Source: Chitinophagaceae bacterium UBA2793 (lineage in GTDB: Bacteria > Bacteroidota > Bacteroidia > Chitinophagales > Chitinophagaceae). From it: a stretch of 15,609 bases of DNA. Positions 15,139 through 15,609 of the stretch are shown here, piece after piece; within the stretch, counting starts at the first letter, position 1, and each line of letters begins with the position of its first letter. The notes under the pieces are model-generated. The model worked only from the letters and a program-made list of their open reading frames with translations. It was not told the origin of the DNA and did no database searches. The stretch spans positions 54,843 to 70,451 of the forward strand of contig DEHT01000067.1 in NCBI GenBank assembly GCA_002352045.1. The letters are read 5' to 3'. Both the position numbers and the translations under genes were made by a program.

Positions 15139-15609
15139 TTAAATAACCTGGTTTTTGAGAAGATCTTCCCAATTATCTTTCCTTCTTATCAAACTTGCTT
15201 TTCCAGCTTTTACCATTACCTCAGCCGGTTTAAAACGACTGTTGAAATTGCTGCTCATTTCAAAGCCATAAGCGCCTGCATTATGAAACAGGAGGGTATC
15301 ATTTTCTCTTACTTCGTTCAATTGACGGTCGGTTGCAAAAGTGTCGGTTTCGCAAATATTGCCTACAACGGTATATGTTTTTAATGGCCCATTTGGGTTC
15401 GAAATATTTTCTATTTCATGATAAGCATCGTAAAACATGGGGCGTATTAAATGATTGAGGCCTGTATCTAAACCCACAAAAGTGGTATTGCCGGTTTCTT
15501 TAATCACATTTACATTGGCTAGTAAATAACCACATTCGCTCACTAAAAATTTTCCGGGTTCAAACCATATTTGTAAACCGTTGGCTACAGGATGTTCGGC
15601 AAAATCGGC
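15139..15609 (-). CDS. lysA: Diaminopimelate decarboxylase, C-terminal part (5' end outside window)
   Basis: An open frame from the right edge to the TAA at 15139, 156 residues, lacking the N-terminal TIM-barrel part. It includes WFEPGKFLVSECGYLL (the EPG motif contacts the PLP phosphate), VGNICETDTFATDR (the catalytic-site cysteine region CExD), and FHNAGAYGFEMSSNFNSR (the tyrosine that contacts PLP), then PAEVMV and the C-terminal LIRRK. Reading continues upstream of the internal GTG at 15543, so that codon is not the start. The enzyme decarboxylates meso-diaminopimelate to lysine, the last step of lysine synthesis, in the cytosol. EPGK replaces the usual EPGR, a change I believe is common in Bacteroidota. 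Other PLP group IV decarboxylases are less likely given the CETDTF and GAYGFEMSSNFNSR match. Confidence 0.93.
   Translation of the reverse strand, partial: ADFAEHPVANGLQIWFEPGKFLVSECGYLLANVNVIKETGNTTFVGLDTGLNHLIRPMFYDAYHEIENISNPNGPLKTYTVVGNICETDTFATDRQLNEVRENDTLLFHNAGAYGFEMSSNFNSRFKPAEVMVKAGKASLIRRKDNWEDLLKNQVI

Noticed and set aside
15541..15543. GTG as a start codon for the right-edge gene
   Set aside because: The frame continues upstream to the window edge and encodes the conserved EPG motif of diaminopimelate decarboxylase, so the true start lies outside the window.

Overview
The window looks like chromosomal DNA of a member of the Bacteroidota, plausibly a Chitinophagaceae-type bacterium (the family is a guess). 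The DNA is AT-rich. A promoter fits the Bacteroidota consensus (TTG, 19 bases, TAnnTTTG). Several protein types are typical of the phylum: a GLPGLI-like domain joined to a PNGase F-type glycosidase, a surface protein opening with the NVGIGT...LEVNG motif, and a papain-like peptidase with a DUF4384-like tail. I see no rRNA, tRNA, CRISPR array, intact transposase or phage genes.

Layout. Bases 1-4159 (minus strand) hold a surface-glycan cluster. In transcription order it has a TylF-type O-methyltransferase, a second class I methyltransferase, an uncharacterised putative glycosyltransferase, a GT2 glycosyltransferase, and a rhamnosyltransferase-like GT2 cut off by the left edge. The last two genes share one base (TAATG). 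Bases 4327-8245 (minus) hold a likely maeB-mlaE-mlaF operon: NADP-type malic enzyme followed by the permease and ATPase of an Mla-type lipid transporter, with no MCE/MlaD gene beside them. A weak AT-rich hairpin after mlaF separates this unit from the glycan cluster. Bases 8382-11032 (minus) hold a DUF4442 hotdog protein, a secreted thioredoxin-like protein and a membrane-anchored C1 peptidase; a strong hairpin lies between the last two.

The 363-base region 11033-11395, between the divergent peptidase and glycosidase genes, is the most unusual non-coding DNA here. It carries a roughly 190-bp element with 11-bp terminal inverted repeats, nested internal palindromes including a 17-bp arm hairpin, and a 10-bp direct repeat just outside both ends. 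This looks like a MITE-type insertion or a structured RNA element. A good promoter follows it, driving the only plus-strand gene, the GLPGLI/PNGase F-like protein (11396-13066). A near-perfect hairpin ends that gene and the convergent DUF1801 gene. The right end holds a secreted kelch beta-propeller protein with a tail-fibre-like N terminus and the C-terminal part of lysA.

Together the genes combine core metabolism (malic enzyme, diaminopimelate decarboxylase), envelope lipid handling, glycan assembly and extracytoplasmic processing of proteins and glycoproteins. I do not see a defence or secondary-metabolite system. The best candidates for something undescribed are the palindromic element, the unclassified glycosyltransferase, the glycine-rich anchored peptidase and the kelch protein.
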